Shown here one piece after another: positions 18,189-29,482 of a stretch of DNA of 64,000 nucleotides. The notes under the pieces are model-generated. The model was not told the DNA's origin. It was given only the letters and a program-made list of their open reading frames with translations, and did not search any database. Origin of the DNA: Mycobacterium paraseoulense (GTDB lineage: Bacteria; Actinomycetota; Actinomycetes; Mycobacteriales; Mycobacteriaceae); assembly GCF_010731655.1 (NCBI RefSeq), contig NZ_AP022619.1, positions 5,270,001-5,334,000 of the forward strand, written 5' to 3'. Position numbers and translations under genes: made by a program. The stretch's first letter is position 1. The number at the start of each line of letters is the position of its first letter.

Positions 18189-19697
18189 ATGGCCAACCGA
18201 TGGCGGATGAAGTCGGTCGAACAGTCGATCGCCGACACCGACGAGCCCGACACCCGGTTACGCAAGGAACTGACCTGGCTGGACCTGGTCGTCTTCGGCG
18301 TCGCGGTGGTGATCGGCGCCGGTATCTTCACGGTGACCGCGTCGACGACCGGCGACATCACCGGACCGGCGATCTGGGTTTCGTTCATCATCGCGGCGGT
18401 CACCTGCGCGCTGGCGGCATTGTGTTACGCCGAGTTCGCCTCGACGCTGCCGGTCGCCGGCAGCGCCTACACCTTCTCCTATGCCACCTTCGGGGAGTTC
18501 CTCGCCTGGATCATCGGCTGGAACCTGCTGCTGGAGCTCGCGATCGGCGCGGCGGTGGTGGCCAAGGGGTGGTCCAGCTACCTGGGCAACGTCTTCGGAT
18601 TTGCGGGCGGCACTTCCCAATTCGGGTCGATCGACCTGGACTGGGGCGCGCTGCTGATCGTCGCCGGGGTGGCGTCCCTGATCGCCGTGGGCACCAAGCT
18701 GTCGTCGAGGTTTTCCGCGGTCATCACCGGCATCAAGGTGTCGGTGGTGCTGTTGGTCGTCGTCGTCGGCGCCTTCTACATCAAGGGCTCCAACTATTCG
18801 CCGTTCATTCCCAAGCCCGAGGCCGGGCATGAGGCCTCGGGCGTCAATCAATCGGTGCTGTCGCTGCTGACCGGCGCGCACAGCAGCCACTACGGCTGGT
18901 ACGGCGTGCTGGCGGGGGCGTCGATCGTGTTCTTCGCGTTCATCGGGTTCGACATCGTCGCCACCATGGCCGAGGAGACCAAGCGGCCCCAGCGCGACGT
19001 CCCGCGGGGGATCCTGGCGTCGCTGGCCATCGTGACCGTGCTGTACGTGGCGGTATCGGTGGTGTTGTCCGGGATGGTCTCCTACACCCAGCTCAAAACC
19101 GCCCCCGGTCACAAGCCGGCGAACCTGGCCACGGCGTTCACGGCCAACGGGATCCACTGGGCTAGCAAGATCATCGCGATCGGCGCGCTGGCCGGGCTGA
19201 CCACCGTCGTGATGGTGCTGATGCTCGGCCAGTGCCGCGTGCTGTTCGCCATGGCGCGCGACGGGCTGTTACCGCGGCAGCTGGCGAAGACCGGCGCGCG
19301 CGGGACCCCGGTCCGCATCACCGTGCTCGTTGCGGTGGTGGTGGCCGCGACCGCCTCGGTGTTCCCGATCACCAAGCTCGAGGAGATGGTCAACGTCGGA
19401 ACGCTGTTCGCGTTCGTCCTGGTCTCGGCCGGCGTGATGGTGCTGCGCCGGACCCGCCCGGACCTGGAGCGCGGCTTCCGGGCCCCGTGGGTGCCGGTGC
19501 TGCCGATCGCCTCGATCTGCGCCTGTGTGTGGCTGATGGTCAACCTCACCGCGCTGACCTGGGTGCGGTTCGGCGTCTGGCTGGCGGTGGGGACCGCCAT
19601 CTACGTCGGCTATGGATATCGGCACTCGGTGCAGGGCCGTCGCGACGCGGAGGGGATCCAGCCGCCCGCGCGGGCCGAACCCGGCACCGTGCGCTAG
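18189..19697 (+). CDS. APC-family cationic amino-acid transporter, homologue of Rv3253c
   Basis: A 502-residue integral membrane protein with about 12-14 helices. The first helix region reads VVFGVAVVIGAGIFTVTAS, the consensus GAGIF substrate loop of the APC superfamily. FVAFIGFD-like FFAFIGFDIVATMAEE and the DGLLP-type loop MARDGLLPRQLAKT are typical of the CAT (cationic amino acid) subfamily. The length fits M. tuberculosis Rv3253c. The start ATG follows GGGAAAGGGCGG. It is transcribed in the same direction as alkB but separated from it by 99 bp containing an operator candidate, so it is probably a separate unit. Confidence 0.88.
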   Translation: MANRWRMKSVEQSIADTDEPDTRLRKELTWLDLVVFGVAVVIGAGIFTVTASTTGDITGPAIWVSFIIAAVTCALAALCYAEFASTLPVAGSAYTFSYATFGEFLAWIIGWNLLLELAIGAAVVAKGWSSYLGNVFGFAGGTSQFGSIDLDWGALLIVAGVASLIAVGTKLSSRFSAVITGIKVSVVLLVVVVGAFYIKGSNYSPFIPKPEAGHEASGVNQSVLSLLTGAHSSHYGWYGVLAGASIVFFAFIGFDIVATMAEETKRPQRDVPRGILASLAIVTVLYVAVSVVLSGMVSYTQLKTAPGHKPANLATAFTANGIHWASKIIAIGALAGLTTVVMVLMLGQCRVLFAMARDGLLPRQLAKTGARGTPVRITVLVAVVVAATASVFPITKLEEMVNVGTLFAFVLVSAGVMVLRRTRPDLERGFRAPWVPVLPIASICACVWLMVNLTALTWVRFGVWLAVGTAIYVGYGYRHSVQGRRDAEGIQPPARAEPGTVR

Positions 19698-19719
19698 GCA
19701 CCGCTTTACAAAATGGCCT

Positions 19720-19755
19720 CTTGTGTCTAGACACGAGACGCAATAGACGATATTG
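19720..19755. promoter_or_regulatory. Double palindrome upstream of the alkB operon
   Basis: A perfect 12-bp palindrome GTGTCTAGACAC (19723-19734) extends to an 18-bp inverted repeat with one mismatched pair (19720-19737). Immediately downstream CAATA and TATTG (19741-19745 and 19751-19755) form a second inverted repeat around GACGA. Both lie 40-75 bp before the alkB start in the only AT-rich gap of the region. The TetR-family gene at the end of the same operon is the obvious candidate ligand, which is inference. Confidence 0.5.
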
Positions 19756-19796
19756 TCAACCTCAAGCGTGGTGTGACTCACAAGGAGGTTTGGCAT

Positions 19797-21032
19797 ATGA
19801 CGACATTGAGGCCGCAATCGGACGTCGCGGAGGCGCCCGTCTGGCGGGACAAGAAGCGCCGGCTCTGGCTGATGGGGCTGATCGCCCCTACGGCGCTGTT
19901 CGTCATGCTGCCGATCACCTGGGCGCTCAACCAGCTCGGCTGGCACGTCGCCGCGCAGGTGCCGCTGTGGATCGGGCCCATCCTGCTCTACGTCCTGCTG
20001 CCGATCCTCGACCTGCGGTTCGGGCCCGACGGGCAGAACCCGCCCGACGAGGTGATGGAACAGCTGGAGAACGACAAGTACTACCGCTTCTGCACCTATA
20101 TCTACGTTCCGTTCCAGTACCTCAGCGTGATCATGGGTGCCTACCTGTTCACCGCGTCCAACCTGCACTGGCTCGGCTTTGACGGCGCGCTGGGCTGGGC
20201 GGGCAAGCTGGGCGTGGCGCTGTCGGTCGGCGTGCTCGGCGGCGTCGGCATCAACACCGCGCACGAGATGGGCCACAAGAAGGATTCGCTGGAACGGTGG
20301 CTGTCCAAGATCACCCTGGCGCAGACCTGCTACGGCCACTTCTACATCGAGCACAACCGCGGCCACCACGTGCGGGTCTCGACCCCGGAGGACCCGGCAT
20401 CGGCCCGCTTCGGCGAGACGTTCTGGGAGTTCCTGCCGCGCAGCGTTTTCGGCAGCCTGCGCTCGTCGCTGCGGCTGGAAGCGCAACGGATACGCCGGCA
20501 GGGCTCGAGCCCCTGGAATCCCAAGACGTATCTGTCCAACGACGTGCTCAACGCCTGGCTGATGTCGGTCGTGCTGTGGGGTGTGCTGATCGGGGTCTTC
20601 GGCCCGGCGCTCGTCCCGTTCGTGATCATCCAGGCCGTCTTCGGTTTCAGCCTGCTCGAGGCCGTCAACTACCTGGAGCACTACGGGCTGCTGCGGCAGC
20701 AGAATGCCAACGGCCGCTACGAGCGCTGCGCCCCGGTGCACAGCTGGAATTCCGACCACATCGTCACCAACCTGTTCCTGTACCACCTGCAGCGGCACAG
20801 CGATCACCACGCCAACCCCACCCGGCGCTACCAGACCCTGCGCAGCATGGAAGGCGCGCCCAACCTGCCGAGCGGATACGCGTCGATGATCTCGCTGACC
20901 TACTTCCCGCCGCTGTGGCGCAAGGTGATGGACCGCCGGGTGCTCGAGCACTACGACGGCGACGTCACCAAGGTCAACATCCAGCCGAGGATGCGGGAGC
21001 GGGTGCTGGCCAAGTACGGGGTGCCCGCATGA
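19797..21032 (+). CDS. alkB: Membrane alkane 1-monooxygenase
   Basis: A 411-residue non-haem di-iron hydroxylase that oxidises the terminal carbon of alkanes. The histidine boxes are intact: HEMGHKK, HNRGHHVR and LQRHSDHHANP, together with NYLEHYGLLR. Several hydrophobic helices precede and separate them. It matches M. tuberculosis AlkB (Rv3252c). The ATG at 19797 has AAGGAGG 9 bp upstream. An in-frame ATG 24 bp earlier is rejected because it would place the ribosome site inside the gene. It overlaps rubA by 4 bp, so enzyme and electron carriers are made together. Confidence 0.95.
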   Translation: MTTLRPQSDVAEAPVWRDKKRRLWLMGLIAPTALFVMLPITWALNQLGWHVAAQVPLWIGPILLYVLLPILDLRFGPDGQNPPDEVMEQLENDKYYRFCTYIYVPFQYLSVIMGAYLFTASNLHWLGFDGALGWAGKLGVALSVGVLGGVGINTAHEMGHKKDSLERWLSKITLAQTCYGHFYIEHNRGHHVRVSTPEDPASARFGETFWEFLPRSVFGSLRSSLRLEAQRIRRQGSSPWNPKTYLSNDVLNAWLMSVVLWGVLIGVFGPALVPFVIIQAVFGFSLLEAVNYLEHYGLLRQQNANGRYERCAPVHSWNSDHIVTNLFLYHLQRHSDHHANPTRRYQTLRSMEGAPNLPSGYASMISLTYFPPLWRKVMDRRVLEHYDGDVTKVNIQPRMRERVLAKYGVPA

Positions 21033-21202
21033 CCGCCTACCGTTGCCCCGGCTGCGACTACACCTACGACGAAGCGAAAGGCGCTCCGCGGGAAGGCTTT
21101 CCCGCGGGCACGCCCTTCAGTGACATCCCCGACGACTGGTGCTGCCCCGACTGTGCGGTGCGCGAGAAGGTCGATTTCGAGAATTTAGGAGTGAACCGGT
21201 GA
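21029..21202 (+). CDS. rubA: Rubredoxin A
   Basis: A 57-residue rubredoxin with the two iron-binding pairs CPGC (residues 6-9) and CPDC (about 39-42), and the conserved EAKG and IPDDW stretches. It carries electrons to AlkB. The ATG overlaps the alkB stop (ATGA) and its own stop overlaps the rubB start (GTGA). It matches M. tuberculosis Rv3251c. Confidence 0.95.
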   Translation: MTAYRCPGCDYTYDEAKGAPREGFPAGTPFSDIPDDWCCPDCAVREKVDFENLGVNR

Positions 21203-21381
21203 GCGACTACAAGCTCTTCATCTGCGTGCAGTGCGGATTCGAGTACGACGAGGCCAAGGGCTGGCCCGAGGACGGCATCGCCCCCGGCACCCGCTGGGAC
21301 GACATTCCCGACGACTGGAGCTGTCCGGACTGCGGCGCGGCGAAATCCGACTTCGAGATGGTCGAGATAGCCCGGGCGTGA
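21199..21381 (+). CDS. rubB: Rubredoxin B
   Basis: A 60-residue rubredoxin beginning at a GTG that overlaps the rubA stop. Iron ligands are CVQC and CPDC, with [14 protein letters not shown] and [17 protein letters not shown]. It is more canonical than RubA, and the M. tuberculosis orthologue (Rv3250c) is a cytochrome P450/AlkB electron carrier. Its stop overlaps the GTG start of the regulator gene. Confidence 0.95.
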   Translation: MSDYKLFICVQCGFEYDEAKGWPEDGIAPGTRWDDIPDDWSCPDCGAAKSDFEMVEIARA

Positions 21382-22028
21382 TCGGCACCAACGGCGTGGC
21401 CCAAGCGGCTATTGTCGCGCCTGTGAAGCGGATGCAGTACGCCGAGGCGTCCCGCGTCCTGTTGCGCGACTCGGTGCTCGACGCGATGCGGGAGCTGCTG
21501 GGAAGCCGGGACTGGTCCGCGATCACGCTGGCCGACGTCGCCCGCGCCGCGGGCATCAGCCGGCAGACCATCTACAACGAGTTCGGCTCGCGGCAGGGGC
21601 TGGCGCAGGGGTACGCCCTGCGCCTGGCCGACCGGCTGGTCGACACCGTCCATGCCGCGATCGACGCCAACGTCGGCAACATTTACGAGGCGTTCCTGCA
21701 AGGCTTCCGCGACTTCTTCGCGGAGTCGGCGGCGGACCCGCTGGTGATCTCGCTGCTGACCGGTGTCGCCAAGCCGGACCTGCTGCAGATCATCACCACC
21801 GACAGCGGACCCATCATCACGCGGGCGTCCGACCGGCTGGGTGCGGCCTTCGCCCAGAGCTGGGTGGCCACCAGTGACTCCGACGCCGGCGTGCTGGCGC
21901 GGGCCATCGTGCGGCTGGCGATGAGCTACGTGTCGATGCCGCCGGAGGCCGACCACGACGTGGCGGCCGACCTGGCGCGGCTGATGACGCCGTTCGCCGA
22001 GCGTCACGGCGTCGTCAACGTCCCCTGA
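21378..22028 (+). CDS. TetR-family regulator of the alkB operon, homologue of Rv3249c
   Basis: A 216-residue regulator. The N-terminal helix-turn-helix is [29 protein letters not shown], typical of TetR proteins, followed by an all-helical ligand-binding domain. The GTG start overlaps the rubB stop, so it is the fourth gene of the alkane operon, and full-length similarity to Rv3249c begins there rather than at the internal GTG at 21423. Likely function is repression of alkB-rubA-rubB in the absence of alkane or fatty-acid ligand, through the palindromes at 19720-19755. The ligand is unknown. Confidence 0.9.
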   Translation: MIGTNGVAQAAIVAPVKRMQYAEASRVLLRDSVLDAMRELLGSRDWSAITLADVARAAGISRQTIYNEFGSRQGLAQGYALRLADRLVDTVHAAIDANVGNIYEAFLQGFRDFFAESAADPLVISLLTGVAKPDLLQIITTDSGPIITRASDRLGAAFAQSWVATSDSDAGVLARAIVRLAMSYVSMPPEADHDVAADLARLMTPFAERHGVVNVP

Positions 22029-22125
22029 CGCCCTGCCGCGGCCGCCGACTACAGTGGCGCAAGAGCGCATACCTAAGCTAAGTAATCCGCTGGGAACCCA
22101 AGCCGTAGTAAGGAATGAGACTTTT

Positions 22126-23598
<1,473 letters not shown>

Positions 23599-23611
23599 GT
23601 CTGTCGTGGTG

Positions 23612-23669
23612 CCCGAACGCCCGGCCAGCCGGGCGTTCGGGACCGAGTGCCCGGCCAGCCGGGCACTCG
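23612..23669. terminator. Twin perfect hairpins after sahH with an identical core
   Basis: Hairpin 1 (23612-23641) has a 13-bp perfect stem and hairpin 2 (23644-23669) an 11-bp perfect stem. Both have the same CCAG loop and share the core CCCGGCCAGCCGGG. They begin 14 bp after the sahH stop and end 22 bp before tmk. Neither has a U tract, so they may act as mycobacterial-type terminators, mRNA 3' stabilisers or repeats. Function is inference. Confidence 0.55.
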
Positions 23670-23691
23670 ACGGCCCGATAGGCTCGGCGCC

Positions 23692-24381
23692 GTGCTGATC
23701 GCGATCGAAGGGGTCGACGGCGCGGGCAAGCGGACGCTGTCCGAGGGCCTGCGCAAGGCCTTCGAGGCGGCCGGGAAGTCCGTGGCGATCCTCGCCTTCC
23801 CGCGCTACGGCAAGTCGGTGACCGCCGACGTCGCGGCCGAGGCCCTGCACGGCGAGCACGGTGACCTCGCGTCATCGGTCTACGCGATGGCGGTGCTGTT
23901 CGCGCTCGACCGCGCGGGCGCCGTCGACGACATCGAGGCGCTGCGCCGCGACCACGATGTGGTGATCCTGGATCGCTACGTCGCATCCAATGCCGCCTAC
24001 AGCGCCGCGCGCCTGCACGAGGACGCGGCCGGCGCGGCGGCCGCCTGGGTACTCGAGCTCGAGTACCGCCGGCTGCGTTTGCCGGCGCCAGACTGGCAGG
24101 TGCTGCTCGCGGTGCCCGCGGAGCTGGCCGGGCAGCGCGCGCGCAGCCGCGCGCAGTCCGACCCCGGGCGGGCGCGCGACAGCTATGAACGCGACGCCGA
24201 ACTGCAACTGCGTACGGGCGCGGTCTACGCGGAGCTGGCCGCCGCGGGCTGGGGTGGGCCGTGGCTGGTCGCCGACGCGGACGTCGATCCGGGCCGGCTG
24301 GTCGCCACCCTCATCGGCGCCGCGGACGTCCCCGCGACCGTCCGGGAGGGCACGCCGCGGGCGCCGGGCAGGGGTTTTTGA
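23692..24381 (+). CDS. tmk: Thymidylate kinase
   Basis: A 229-residue P-loop kinase that phosphorylates dTMP. It shows IAIEGVDGAGKRTLSEGL (P-loop at residues 7-15), FPRYGKS, and DRYVASNAAYSAAR (the DRY/DRx motif of the substrate site), plus ARDSYERDAELQLR near the C terminus. The GTG at 23692 was chosen because it puts the P-loop strand at the N terminus, as in M. tuberculosis Tmk (Rv3247c, 214 residues). The protein carries about 15 extra residues at the C terminus with low complexity (GTPRAPGRGF). Confidence 0.93.
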   Translation: MLIAIEGVDGAGKRTLSEGLRKAFEAAGKSVAILAFPRYGKSVTADVAAEALHGEHGDLASSVYAMAVLFALDRAGAVDDIEALRRDHDVVILDRYVASNAAYSAARLHEDAAGAAAAWVLELEYRRLRLPAPDWQVLLAVPAELAGQRARSRAQSDPGRARDSYERDAELQLRTGAVYAELAAAGWGGPWLVADADVDPGRLVATLIGAADVPATVREGTPRAPGRGF

Positions 24382-24461
24382 CCGGATTTGCCTCCATATT
24401 TGCGGCTCGGAGCACGAAACGCCCGTGTGGCGCGCCGGGTTTGTCCCGTTCTGGTGACACC

Positions 24462-25148
24462 ATGGACTCCATGAGGCAAAGGATTTTGGTCGTCGATGAC
24501 GACGCTTCGCTGGCCGAGATGCTCACCATCGTGTTGCGTGGGGAGGGTTTCGACACCGCGGTCATCGGTGACGGTACCCAGGCCCTGACTGCGGTGCGCG
24601 AACTGCGCCCCGATCTGGTGTTGTTGGACCTGATGCTGCCGGGCATGAACGGCATCGACGTGTGCCGCGTGCTGCGCGCCGACTCCGGTGTGCCGATCGT
24701 GATGCTGACCGCCAAGACCGACACCGTGGACGTGGTGTTGGGCCTGGAGTCGGGCGCCGACGACTACATCATGAAGCCGTTCAAGCCCAAGGAGCTGGTG
24801 GCCCGGGTGCGGGCCCGGCTGCGGCGCAACGACGACGAGCCCGCCGAGATGCTCTCCATCGCCGACGTCGAGATCGACGTGCCGGCGCACAAGGTGACCC
24901 GCAACGGCGAGCAGATCTCCCTGACGCCGCTCGAGTTCGACCTGCTGGTCGCGTTGGCGCGCAAACCGCGGCAGGTGTTTACTCGTGATGTGCTGCTCGA
25001 ACAGGTGTGGGGCTACCGGCACCCGGCGGATACCCGCCTGGTGAACGTGCACGTCCAGCGTCTGCGGGCCAAGGTTGAGAAGGATCCCGAAAACCCGACC
25101 GTGGTGTTGACCGTTCGAGGAGTGGGTTACAAGGCCGGACCTCCGTGA
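24462..25148 (+). CDS. mtrA: Response regulator MtrA
   Basis: A 228-residue OmpR/PhoB-type regulator, the same length as M. tuberculosis MtrA (Rv3246c) and nearly identical to it. The receiver domain (about 1-120) has [12 protein letters not shown], the phospho-acceptor Asp in [17 protein letters not shown] and [12 protein letters not shown]. The C-terminal winged-helix DNA-binding domain includes [16 protein letters not shown] and VRGVGYKAG. MtrA is essential and controls replication, division and cell-wall genes. mtrB and lpqB follow, forming the well-known three-gene system. Confidence 0.98.
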   Translation: MDSMRQRILVVDDDASLAEMLTIVLRGEGFDTAVIGDGTQALTAVRELRPDLVLLDLMLPGMNGIDVCRVLRADSGVPIVMLTAKTDTVDVVLGLESGADDYIMKPFKPKELVARVRARLRRNDDEPAEMLSIADVEIDVPAHKVTRNGEQISLTPLEFDLLVALARKPRQVFTRDVLLEQVWGYRHPADTRLVNVHVQRLRAKVEKDPENPTVVLTVRGVGYKAGPP

Positions 25149-25191
25149 CCCACGAGCGCCATCTAGTTCGTCGTGGGGGAGGGCGCCGGCG

Positions 25192-26877
25192 GTGATTTGG
25201 GGCTCCCGGCGACGCACTCGGAGCCGTTGGGGGCGTTCCGGCCCCATGACCCGCGGCATCGGTGCGGTGAGTCGAGCCGTTGCCGTGGCCTGGCGCCGGT
25301 CGTTGCAGCTGCGTGTCGTCGCGCTGACGCTCGGAATGTCCCTGGCGGTGATCCTGGCGCTCGGCTTCGTGTTGACCTCTCAGGTCACCAATCGTGTGCT
25401 CGATGTCAAGGTCAAGGCCGGCATCGAGCAGATCGAGCGGGCGCGCACCACCGTCGGCGGGATCGTCAGCGGCGAGGAGACGCGCTCGCTGGACAGCAGC
25501 CTGCAGCTGGCCCGCAACACGCTGACCTCCAAGACCGACTCCGCGTCGGGCGCCGGGCTGGCCGGCACGTTCGACGCGGTGCTGATCGTGCCCGGCGACG
25601 GGCCGCGCGCGGCGACCACGGCCGGCCCCGTCGACCAGGTGCCCAATTCCCTGCGCGGCTTCGTCAAGGCCGGGCAGGCGTCCTACCAGTACGCCACCGT
25701 GCACACCGACGGCTTCTCCGGTCCCGCGCTGGTCATGGGCACGCCGGCGTCGTCCCAGGTGGCCAATCTGGAGCTGTACCTGATCTTCCCGTTGAAGAAC
25801 GAGCAGGCCACCATCACGCTGGTCCGCGGCACCATGATCACCGGCGGCGCGGTGCTGTTGGTGCTGCTCGCCGGGATCGCGCTGCTGGTCTCCCGCCAGG
25901 TGGTGGTGCCGGTGCGGTCCGCGTCGCGGATCGCCGAGCGGTTCGCCGAGGGGCACCTGTCCGAACGGATGCCGGTGCGCGGCGAGGACGACATGGCCCG
26001 GCTGGCGGTGTCCTTCAACGACATGGCCGAAAGCCTGTCCCGCCAGATCACCCAGCTCGAGGAGTTCGGCAACCTGCAGCGCCGGTTCACCTCCGACGTC
26101 AGCCACGAGCTGCGCACCCCCCTGACCACCGTGCGAATGGCCGCCGACCTCATCTATGACCACAGCGCCGACCTCGATCCCACGCTGGCGCGGTCCACCG
26201 AGCTGATGGTCAACGAGCTCGACCGGTTCGAGTCGCTGCTCAACGACCTGCTGGAGATCTCGCGGCACGACGCCGGGGTGGCCGAGCTGTCGGTCGAGGC
26301 GGTGGACCTGCGCACCACCGTGCAGAGCGCGCTGAGCAACGTGGGCCACCTGGCCGAAGACGCCGGCATCGAGCTGCTGGTCGACCTGCCCGCCGACGAG
26401 GTGATCGCCGAGGTCGACACCCGGCGGGTGGAGCGGATTCTGCGCAACCTGATCGCCAACGCCATCGACCACGCCGAACACAAGCCCGTGCAGATCCGGA
26501 TGGGCGCCGACGAGGACACCGTGGCCGTCACCGTCCGCGACTACGGCGTGGGGCTGCGGCCCGGCGAGGAGAAGCTGGTGTTCAGCCGGTTCTGGCGGGC
26601 CGACCCGTCGCGGGTGCGCCGGTCCGGGGGCACCGGGCTGGGCCTGGCGATCAGCGTGGAGGACGCCCGCCTGCACCAGGGCCGGCTGGAGGCGTGGGGC
26701 GAGCCCGGCGAGGGCTCGTGCTTCCGGCTGACGCTTCCCCTGGTGCGCGGCCACAAGGTCACCACCAGCCCGCTGCCCATGAAGCCCATCCCGCCCACCG
26801 CCACGGCGAGTGCGACCGGCCCGCAACAGACCAAAGACCGGTCGCGGCAACGTGAACACGCCGAGAGGAGCGGGTGA
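25192..26877 (+). CDS. mtrB: Sensor histidine kinase MtrB
   Basis: A 561-residue membrane kinase. It has an Arg-rich cytoplasmic N terminus, helix 1 (about 43-62, [19 protein letters not shown]), an extracytoplasmic sensor region, helix 2 (about 215-235), a HAMP domain ([17 protein letters not shown]), and the H box [13 protein letters not shown] with the phosphorylated His at residue 305. N, G1 and G2 boxes of the ATPase follow ([32 protein letters not shown]). The GTG start at 25192 gives the M. tuberculosis-like MIWGSRRR terminus. The gap to mtrA is 43 bp, and the stop overlaps lpqB. Confidence 0.97.
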   Translation: MIWGSRRRTRSRWGRSGPMTRGIGAVSRAVAVAWRRSLQLRVVALTLGMSLAVILALGFVLTSQVTNRVLDVKVKAGIEQIERARTTVGGIVSGEETRSLDSSLQLARNTLTSKTDSASGAGLAGTFDAVLIVPGDGPRAATTAGPVDQVPNSLRGFVKAGQASYQYATVHTDGFSGPALVMGTPASSQVANLELYLIFPLKNEQATITLVRGTMITGGAVLLVLLAGIALLVSRQVVVPVRSASRIAERFAEGHLSERMPVRGEDDMARLAVSFNDMAESLSRQITQLEEFGNLQRRFTSDVSHELRTPLTTVRMAADLIYDHSADLDPTLARSTELMVNELDRFESLLNDLLEISRHDAGVAELSVEAVDLRTTVQSALSNVGHLAEDAGIELLVDLPADEVIAEVDTRRVERILRNLIANAIDHAEHKPVQIRMGADEDTVAVTVRDYGVGLRPGEEKLVFSRFWRADPSRVRRSGGTGLGLAISVEDARLHQGRLEAWGEPGEGSCFRLTLPLVRGHKVTTSPLPMKPIPPTATASATGPQQTKDRSRQREHAERSG

Positions 26878-28634
26878 TGCGGCGGCTGCTCGGCCTGTTG
26901 TTCCTCGCGGTGGTCCTGGCCGGGTGTGCGGGGGTGCCCAGCTCGTCGGCGCCCCAGGCCATCGGCACCGTCGAACGCCCGGCCCCGTCCAATCTGCCCA
27001 AGCCGACGCCGGGCATGGATCCCGACGTGCTGCTGCGCGAATTCCTCAAGGCCACCGCCGATCCCGCGAACCGGCATCTGGCGGCCCGGCAGTTCCTCAC
27101 CCAGTCGGCGTCCAACGCCTGGGACGACGCCGGTAGCGCCCTGCTGATCGACCACGTGGTGTTCGTGGAAACCCGTGCGGCCGAACGCGTTTCGGCGAAC
27201 ATGCGGGCGGACATCCTCGGGTCGCTGTCGGACATGGGGGTGTTCGAAACCGCCGAGGGGGTGCTGCCCGACCCGGGCCCGATCGAGTTGGTCAAGACCT
27301 CGGGCGGGTGGCGGATCGACCGGCTGCCCAACGGGGTGTTCCTGGACTGGCAGCAGTTCCAGTCGACCTACAAGCGCAACACGCTCTACTTCGCCGACCC
27401 GACCGGCAAGACGGTCGTACCAGACCCGCGCTACGTTGCGGTCGCCGATCACGATCAGCTGGCCACCGAGTTGGTCTCCAAGCTCATCGCCGGTCCGCGC
27501 CCCGAGATGGCCCACACCGTCCGCAACCTGCTCGCCCCGCCGCTGCGGCTGCGCGGACCGGTGGCCCGGGCCGACGGCGGCAAGAACGGGATCGGGCGCG
27601 GGTACGGCGGCGCGCGCATCGACCTGGAGAAGCTGTCCACCACCGATCCGCACAGCCGGCAATTGCTTGCCGCACAGATCATTTGGACGCTGGCCAGGGC
27701 CGACATCCGGGGGCCGTACGTGATAAACGCCGACGGCGCGCCGCTGGACGACAGGTTCGCCGAGGGCTGGACGACCTCCGATGTCGCCGCCACCGACCCC
27801 GGCGTGGCCGACGGCGCGGGCGCCGGGCTGCATGCCCTCGTGAACGGCTCGCTGGTATCGCTGGACGGACAGCGCTTCAGCAACGTGCCCGGCGCCTTCG
27901 GGCGCATGGGTGACCAGACCGGTGCGGCGCTGTCCCGCAGCGGGCGGCAGGTGGCGTCCGTCGTCACGCTGCACCGGGGCGCGCCCGACGAGGCGGCGTC
28001 GCTGTGGATCGGTGACCTCGGCGGCGAGGCGGTCCAATCCGCCGACGGTCACAGCCTCACGCGGCCCAGCTGGTCGCTGGACGACGCGGTCTGGACGGTG
28101 GTGGACGGCAACAACGTGCTGCGCGCGATCCAGGAGCCGGCGTCGGGGCAACCTGCCCGCATCCCGGTCGATTCCGTCGCCGTCTCCAGCCGGTTCCCCG
28201 GGCCGATCACCGACCTGCAGCTGTCGCGCGACAGCGCCCGCGCCGCGATGGTGATCGGCGGCCAGGTGATCCTGGCCAGCGTCGAGCAGACCCAGGCCGG
28301 CCAGTTCGCCCTGACGTACCCGCGGCGGCTCGGCTTCGGGCTGGGCAACTCGGTGGTGTCGCTGTCCTGGCGCACCGGCGACGACATCGTGGTGACCCGC
28401 ACCGACGCCAGCCATCCGGTGTCCTACGTCAACCTCGACGGGGTGAACTCCGACGCACCCGCCCGGGGCCTGCAGATGCCGGTACTGACCGTTGCGGCCA
28501 ACCCGTCGACGATCTACGTGGGGGCCCCGCAGGGGGTGTTCCAGTATTCGGCGGCGGCGGCCGAAAGCCAGCAGGCGTGGTCGGAGGTGCCCGGGCTGAC
28601 GGTGTTCGGGGCCGCGCCGGTGCTGCCGGGCTAG
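26874..28634 (+). CDS. lpqB: Lipoprotein LpqB, partner of MtrAB
   Basis: A 586-residue exported lipoprotein. The signal peptide ends in the lipobox LAGC, with Cys at about residue 18. Next come a GerMN-like domain (about 60-200) and a C-terminal LpqB beta-propeller domain (about 210-586; [21 protein letters not shown] and repeated [16 protein letters not shown] motifs). LpqB binds MtrB outside the membrane and modulates MtrA phosphorylation. The GTG start overlaps the mtrB stop; an ATG immediately after it is equally possible. The stop codon is the first part of the tandem repeat that follows. Confidence 0.95.
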   Translation: MMRRLLGLLFLAVVLAGCAGVPSSSAPQAIGTVERPAPSNLPKPTPGMDPDVLLREFLKATADPANRHLAARQFLTQSASNAWDDAGSALLIDHVVFVETRAAERVSANMRADILGSLSDMGVFETAEGVLPDPGPIELVKTSGGWRIDRLPNGVFLDWQQFQSTYKRNTLYFADPTGKTVVPDPRYVAVADHDQLATELVSKLIAGPRPEMAHTVRNLLAPPLRLRGPVARADGGKNGIGRGYGGARIDLEKLSTTDPHSRQLLAAQIIWTLARADIRGPYVINADGAPLDDRFAEGWTTSDVAATDPGVADGAGAGLHALVNGSLVSLDGQRFSNVPGAFGRMGDQTGAALSRSGRQVASVVTLHRGAPDEAASLWIGDLGGEAVQSADGHSLTRPSWSLDDAVWTVVDGNNVLRAIQEPASGQPARIPVDSVAVSSRFPGPITDLQLSRDSARAAMVIGGQVILASVEQTQAGQFALTYPRRLGFGLGNSVVSLSWRTGDDIVVTRTDASHPVSYVNLDGVNSDAPARGLQMPVLTVAANPSTIYVGAPQGVFQYSAAAAESQQAWSEVPGLTVFGAAPVLPG

Positions 28635-28785
28635 TGGCGATCGCAAGCGCGGCGGAGCCGGGCGCGGCGGGTCGCCACCGTGGGGCTAGTGGTGATCGCA
28701 AGCGCGGCGGAGCCGGGCGCGGTGGGTCGCCACCGTGGGGCTAGTGGCGATCGCAAGCGCGGCGGAGCCGGGCGCGGCGGGTCGC
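28631..28785. repeat. 55-bp tandem direct repeat, nearly three copies
   Basis: Copies begin at 28631, 28686 and 28741. Copies 1 and 2 are 55 bp and differ at 2 positions. Copy 3 matches copy 1 exactly for its first 45 bp and then diverges. Each begins CTAGTGG, so the first copy includes the lpqB stop codon TAG. The array fills most of the lpqB-comF gap. It is a minisatellite (MIRU/VNTR-like) and could vary in copy number between strains. A related inverted copy is at 30490-30530. Confidence 0.9.
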
Positions 28786-28840
28786 GCATCGGGCTGAGAC
28801 AGCCAGGGCGTTGTCACCCCCGCCCGCGACACTGGCGCCC

Positions 28841-29482
28841 ATGCTCGACCTCATCCTGCCGCTGCAGTGCGGCGGCTGCGGGGCGCCGTCGACCCGCTGG
28901 TGTGACGCCTGCGCCCGGGAGCTGTCGGTGGCCGCGGACCAGCCGCATGTGGTGAACCCCCGCGTCGACCCGCAGGTGCCGGTGTTCGCCCTGGGCCGCT
29001 ACGCGGGCGCGCGCCGGCAGGCGATCCTGGCGCTCAAGGAGCACGGCCGCGCCGATCTCGTCGGGCCGCTGGCCGGCGCGCTGGCCACCGGCGTGCACCG
29101 GCTGCTGTCGTGGGGGATCGTCGAGACGCCGCTGATCGTCGTGCCCGCGCCGACGCGGCGCTCGGCGGCACGCCGGCGCGGCGGCGACCCCGTCACCCGG
29201 CTGGCGCGCACCGCGGTGGCCGGCCACCCGGCCATCACCGTGGCCCCGGCGCTGCGGCTGCGCGCGCTGGTTCGCGACTCGGTGGGCCTGGACAGCACCG
29301 CCCGCGAACGCAACGTCGCGGGCCGGGTGCTGCTGCGCCGAACGCGCGCACGGCTGCTCGACGCCGAGGTGTTGATCCTCGACGACATCGTCACCACCGG
29401 GGCGACGGCCCGCGAGTCGGTGCGGGTCTTGACCGCCGCCGGTGTCCGCGTCACCGCCGTTCTGACGGTCGCGGCCGCGTGA
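28841..29482 (+). CDS. ComF-family phosphoribosyltransferase-like protein, homologue of Rv3242c
   Basis: A 213-residue protein with an N-terminal zinc-ribbon pattern CGGCGAPSTRWCDAC (residues 8-22) and a C-terminal PRT domain whose PRPP-binding loop is EVLILDDIVTTGATARESV. The RDSVGLDSTARERNV segment is typical of ComF proteins. ComF homologues act in DNA uptake in competent bacteria and are conserved but poorly understood in others. The ATG at 28841 gives the same length as the M. tuberculosis protein. It lies between the lpqB repeat and hpf. Confidence 0.9.
   Translation: MLDLILPLQCGGCGAPSTRWCDACARELSVAADQPHVVNPRVDPQVPVFALGRYAGARRQAILALKEHGRADLVGPLAGALATGVHRLLSWGIVETPLIVVPAPTRRSAARRRGGDPVTRLARTAVAGHPAITVAPALRLRALVRDSVGLDSTARERNVAGRVLLRRTRARLLDAEVLILDDIVTTGATARESVRVLTAAGVRVTAVLTVAAA

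Noticed and set aside
22029..22125. SAH or SAM riboswitch before sahH
   Set aside because: The leader is under 100 nt and shows no pseudoknot or recognisable conserved core.
28631..28785. CRISPR array
   Set aside because: The repeats are directly abutting 55-bp units with no unique spacers and no cas genes.
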